Positions 59,934 to 64,000 of a stretch of DNA of 64,000 nucleotides are shown one piece after another; position 1 is the first letter of the stretch, and each line of letters begins with the position of its first letter. The stretch is from Tretioscincus oriximinensis. Lineage: Eukaryota > Chordata > Lepidosauria > Squamata > Gymnophthalmidae. Location of the stretch: the NCBI GenBank assembly GCA_022410635.1, contig JAJVDF010000250.1, positions 736,303 through 800,302 of the forward strand, written 5' to 3'. Under the pieces are notes generated by a model. It was not told the origin of the DNA, searched no databases, and was given only the letters and a program-made list of their open reading frames with translations. A program made the position numbers and the translations under genes.

Positions 59934-60222
59934 GTAAGCAGGCACAGATGGCTCAGTCTCTTAGGAAACTGTCTCTCATCTGGGAGATCGGATTTTGAAG
60001 CCCTGTGTGGGACGTGGGGAGGGGTGAGCACCTTCCACTAGCCTGCAACCCTAGCCAACCCAGCTATTCAAAAGCAAGACTGCAGGTAGATAATGGGAAC
60101 CACCACAGCCTGGTGGGGAAGGTAAAATGTGAGCCTTCGGGCAAAATACCCTTGTAAGCCGCTTTGAGTCCCTTTGTAAGGTGAGAAAAGCAGGGTATAA
60201 GAACCCAGTTCTTCTTCTTCTT
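59934..60222 (+). mobile_element. tRNA-derived SINE, full length
   Basis: GGCACAGATGGCTCAGTCTC head (A-box-like), GGGAGATCGGATTTTGAAG (B-box-like), body and the tail GTAAGCCGCTTTGAGTCCC, GGTGAGAAAAGCAGGGTATAA, then TTCTTCTTCTTC. Same family as 28980-29275. Confidence 0.85.
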
Positions 60223-60228
60223 TCACAA

Positions 60229-60385
60229 AAGCTGGGTGATCATGGGCTAGTCAGAGCTTTCTCATTCCCACCTACTTCAGTAAGTGTCTGTGGTGAAGAG
60301 AAGAACAGAAGCTGCTTTGAGTCCTTTCGGGTTGAGAAAAGCAAAGTATAACAACCAACTCTGCTGCTGCTGCTGCAGTGGTACT
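60229..60385 (+). mobile_element. Second SINE (3' half), head-to-tail with the first
   Basis: GGGTGATCATGGGCTAGTCA, CCACCTACTTCAGTAAGTGTCTGTGG and GAAGCTGCTTTGAGTCC then GAAAAGCAAAGTATAACAACCAACTC. It shares the tail region but not the body with the preceding SINE, so it is a different subfamily or family. It ends in (CTG)n. Confidence 0.65.
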
Positions 60386-62425
60386 CTGCCAGCCTCATAA
60401 CTGTTTAAAGAATTCTTACAGTGCTTTTGACTATGGCACTAAAGGGATGCTACAATGACCACCTAGAGTATTGGACAGGAATTCTTATGACACTTTGCAT
60501 AATTTTCAGCAAGATGGGAATATACAATTATCCACTCATAAAGTGGGCTGCACAAAGAATAATGGGATGTATTTGGGTGGGTGGAGAGAAGACAGCAGAT
60601 CACATANTGCAAAGGAAAAACTTAAATTAACAACCATGTATGTTAGTCTAGATCCAGAATATCTAGCAGGAGGTTTCACAGTACCCTAGAGTCTACAATT
60701 TTTCTTGCTAGTCCCTAAGGTGCTACAAGACAACTTACTAAATGTAAAGGAAAATCTTGTGTGATTTCAAGCATAAAAACCCTCACATAAGCATTCATGA
60801 AAATTGACAGAAATGAAATATGTCCTTCATTAGAGTGTAAAGGGAAATACTTTTAAAAGTCTAGTTACAGCCATAATATTGTCATGTGAAAAAGCATAGT
60901 TGCAATATCATTTGTTTCAAGAGATTTATAACTACTTCTTACTATTATTAAATATATTCCAATGTGTCATAAAATCGTGAAGCTGCAGCAAACAAAAAAA
61001 GAAAGAAGTCTAACCCTTAAGACCTTACATGGAACTGTTGTGTAATTTCCTTTTCAATTTCAAGACTGATGGTCACAAAAATGGGTGACCACAACCCTTA
61101 TTTTCACCACTAAAACCTATTTGGGATATAACCATGAAAACATGGGCAGAATTTTAAGACAGGATATAGAAATAAAATGGTAAAACCTTGATATTTGCTA
61201 AGGATTCAGCAAATATTCAGTTACAAAGTGAAGGATGAAAATTTGGTCACCATAGCTTCAGTTACTGCTGTGGTCAAAATATTTTTGACCAAATAGTTAT
61301 TAACTATTGACCAAATAGTCAACTGAGCTCTCTTTTTAATAAAGGTTGACCATTTAAATGTTTTTTTTAAACAAACAAACAAACCAGGCAAGGTATGTAT
61401 GAAGAAAGTGGATTCAATGGGAAGTCTTCCCCCACTTAGAAGCCTTTGGCTCTGTCATTCAGCAAGTCAGAGAACTTGTTTATTTTATGGTTGCAAAATT
61501 TGCTGTCTTTGTGACTTTAGATAATAAATCCCTTTCTAAGGGAGGAATGTTCCTTTACAGAAACTGGTTATTAACTTCAACCTTCTCCTAGAAGGTTTAA
61601 TAATATACTGCGCACTAAAAGGACAGCTGTGGTTGGAACAGGAAGAACCAATAGGAAAAACATTTATTTGTGTTTGCATATTAACCACCATCTCCAAAGA
61701 AGCATTAAGGTTGAGATAGAACAAACGTATTTGGAAAATAAATTGGTCATCATGTAAAAAGAGTTTCCTTAAGTACAAAGATTCAATATTCAGCAAATAT
61801 TATGCATGATATGATAGTATGAACAAATTGGATAGATCTTGTATCTTGAACTTTGCATCATGGAATGTGTCAATAGCACATCTGAAATTCTGTAGTTATT
61901 CAACTTTTATAATGTCATGTTAGTCACCTTTGCTAAGGTAGGGATTATGGTTAGGTATAAAAATACTTAAAATATGCATATCCAAAAAGGGAATATCGTA
62001 AAATAAACATGCGCCATATAAGATGCCTCTATAATTTGTTAACAAATATTTAGGAAAGCTAAATTTTAAAAAATAGGAGAAAGGATGATTTCAGGAGAAA
62101 TTAGTTTTGAAAAACTGTGATCTTTATACAACAAAAAAACAGAAGTAATTCTAAAAATGGANTCACAAAAATAACAGTATTTTTTTAAAAAAAACTGCAA
62201 CAAACACAAACAAGTACACCATTAAATACCTGGAAAAAGGGTTGTATCTGCCAGTTAAAAGATGCAAATTAGATACCAGTTAAGCTTTTTCTAAGATTTC
62301 AACAAACAACATTACTGNGAAGATTTCATCCATGTCTCCATTTCAGCTGGTGGAGTTGCTTGGGGTATGTTAGAGTCCCCATTTTCAAGAAAAAACATGG
62401 ATAAAAATATTTAAAGACCAAAATG
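60386..62425. other. Intergenic, no gene recognised
   Basis: AT-rich; the ORFs at 60421-60689 have no similarity I recognise. Confidence 0.5.
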
Positions 62426-62429
62426 GTAG

Positions 62430-62800
62430 CAGTTATGAAGAAGATATAAATATAGGAAGAATAAGGAAAGAATTTTATGAAGTATCAAATGGAAAGACTA
62501 GCAGACACAAGGTTAAATATTTAAAAAGGGGTAGATGATATAGATAAAAATAAGTTAAATGCACCAATAACAAGGGAGGAGGTAATAAGTATAAGAAAAA
62601 CTTTAAAATTAGGAAAGTTACCAGGACAAAATTATTTTGCTTCAGATTTTCACAAGGCATTTATTATGAATTGGCACCTTACCTAATGGATTTATTTAAG
62701 AAAGTATACCTCATGAACTATTTGGAACATGGAATATGGATATCATTATAGGTATAGAATAAAAAAATGAAAAGAATAGTAGAATGAAGAAAGATATTAC
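62430..62800 (+). mobile_element. L1-type LINE ORF2 fragment (reverse transcriptase N-terminal side)
   Basis: Frames read IRKEFYEVSNGK, APITREEVISIRKTLKLGKLPGQN and SDFHKAF. This follows the L1 pattern PIT..EI...I..L...KSPGPDGF..EFY, with the PGPDG motif degraded. Stops and frameshifts show it is dead. Similarity may extend to about 62950. Confidence 0.65.
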
Positions 62801-63179
62801 ACAGGTTTAGAATGCTAGCACAATGGCTAGCAATAAAGAATTATTTTTTAGATAAAATAAGAAGTGCTATTGCAAAATTCAATTTATTATTCCAAATATT
62901 CCCTAGATTGTAGAGTAGGGAAAAAGGGGAATTAAGGGATAAATTGAAAAAAACCCATTAATGTAATTGTAAGTTTTAAAAATACTTATGGCAATTTTTG
63001 CATAATATTTTATAATACAAAACATAGAAGATTGAAACAATAGAAACATTTTGAAACTCAAAAATTTAGAACTCCAACTTTCATAATATAGGTTCTTCAA
63101 AAATGTGGCTAGGTTCCTGTANTCATTTCAGAAAGATGCTGAACACTATAGAAGGCAACTCAGCCACTGGATATNATTT

Positions 63180-63322
63180 TTTTTTTTTGCCTTAAGCTGG
63201 GGGCACGTACTTTTAACCCAACTTCAGGAGGAAAATCCTTAGTCCAACCCCAGTTTGGAAGAGTTAGGCTAAACCTTTTTTCTGGTTTAGCCTAACTCTT
63301 CAAAATGGGTTGCAATAAAAGT
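63180..63322. mobile_element. Foldback/MITE-like hairpin
   Basis: GAAGAGTTAGGCTAAACC (63258-63275) is exactly complementary to 63284-63301 across an 8-nt loop. Imperfect outer pairing continues (CAACCCC / GGGTTG, TACTTTTA / TAAAAGTA). Confidence 0.65.
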
Positions 63323-63849
63323 AGGTGTCTGACTCCAAACAGTCAATTCATGGGGATACCTGTAAAGGTAAGTAGAGAACAACTTCATAAGAAATTATGT
63401 TATGTAATCACATATCTGAATTTCACATCACAAGTCTTGCTTCAATTATCTGCATTCTGTGTTAATTACAGTTTTTGAATTACTTTAATGGCAGTCCAAN
63501 ATACAGGACATGGTCAAAGCTAGATATAAATTAATTCATTTCATTCATTCCAAAAACCTAGAGGGTCAGTAAAAAAACACAGAATTAAATCTTCATAACA
63601 TTAAATTAAACTAATACTGGTATTTAAATGACACATTTAATAATGTATTGAATAATTAATTGCTTTTTAACCTTACCCACTGTTAGTTCTTTATTATGCC
63701 TTTCTAGAATGCTCATAATATGCTAATTACTTGAGTGACCCAGAAATGTCTCTACAAATGGTTCAGTTTTCCTCTTTGCACACGGTTCTATGGAGTGAGA
63801 AAAATAAGAAAACATAATCTTGTGAAGGTCATGGCGACCCGAATTTTTT
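63323..63849. other. Intergenic, no gene recognised
   Basis: AT-rich; nothing supported. Confidence 0.5.
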
Positions 63850-63935
63850 AATTTTTGTAAGCNGCCCTGGACACCTTCGGGGGGAAGGGCNGGGTAAAAA
63901 TCTTTTAAATAAATAAAAATAAATAAAATAAATCT
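63850..63935 (+). mobile_element. L2-type LINE 3' tail
   Basis: GTAAGCNGCCCTGGACACCTTCGG, AAGGGCNGGGTAAAAATC and the AAATAAATAAAAATAAATAA tail. Confidence 0.8.
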
Positions 63936-64000
63936 AATTATTTTATACCACAAATCTTTGACTGTACTAACATTGTAAATAAGAAATTCCACCATTCCCT

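Noticed and set aside
1..64000. A novel multigene enzymatic or defence system
   Set aside because: Apart from PLCXD2, all coding similarity I can see belongs to decayed LINEs. The unusual content is structural (transposons, palindromes, repeats).

Overview
This is vertebrate nuclear DNA carrying one clear protein-coding gene on the + strand, spread over about 28 kb. It has four coding exons with standard GT/AG splice sites, a CpG-island promoter and long repeat-filled introns. The conceptual protein (314 residues) is a phosphatidylinositol phospholipase C X-domain protein that I identify as PLCXD2. The repeats point to a sauropsid, most likely a squamate reptile, possibly a gecko: many CR1 LINE 3' ends with an AGAACATA-type tail, L2-type LINE 3' ends with an AAATAAAT tail, L1 fragments, tRNA-derived SINEs ending in (TTC)n, and several families of short hAT-like elements. 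Scattered single Ns look like unresolved consensus positions of a draft assembly.

Layout. 1-4.67 kb is intergenic: CR1 and L2 remnants, a GAT microsatellite, an 82-bp mariner-type hairpin and a GC-rich array of alternating direct and inverted units. 4.7-5.8 kb is the CpG island with GGC and CAG-like repeats, a 40-codon upstream ORF and coding exon 1 (5509-5599). 5.6-25.8 kb is intron 1, with L2 and CR1 remnants, a second copy of the 82-bp hairpin, and a 215-bp hAT-type element flanked by a perfect 8-bp duplication. Exon 2 (25783-26243) and exon 3 (26965-27206) are separated by a short intron. Intron 3 (27207-33823) holds a CR1, a tRNA SINE, a foldback element and an antisense L1 with a clean hAT-type element inserted in it. 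Exon 4 and the stop codon lie at 33824-33974.

34-64 kb has no recognisable coding sequence. It contains nested hAT-like elements at 37.3-37.8 kb, a probable solo LTR at 38.4 kb, a 0.73-kb insertion built around a 512-bp near-palindrome at 50.3-51.1 kb, a purine-only tract at 51.6 kb, further L1/L2/CR1/SINE pieces, and a cluster of CpGs with a good splice donor at 58.1-58.5 kb that could be a noncoding first exon of the next gene. PHLDB2 follows PLCXD2 on the same strand in human, but nothing here proves it.

I found no operon, CRISPR array, tRNA/rRNA gene or new enzymatic system. The most unusual items are structural: the palindromic retroelement-like insertion, the TE family carrying a palindromic pair of octamer (ATGCAAAT) sites, the hAT-in-hAT nesting with an unoccupied paralogous site in the same window, and the uORF in a strong start context in the PLCXD2 leader.
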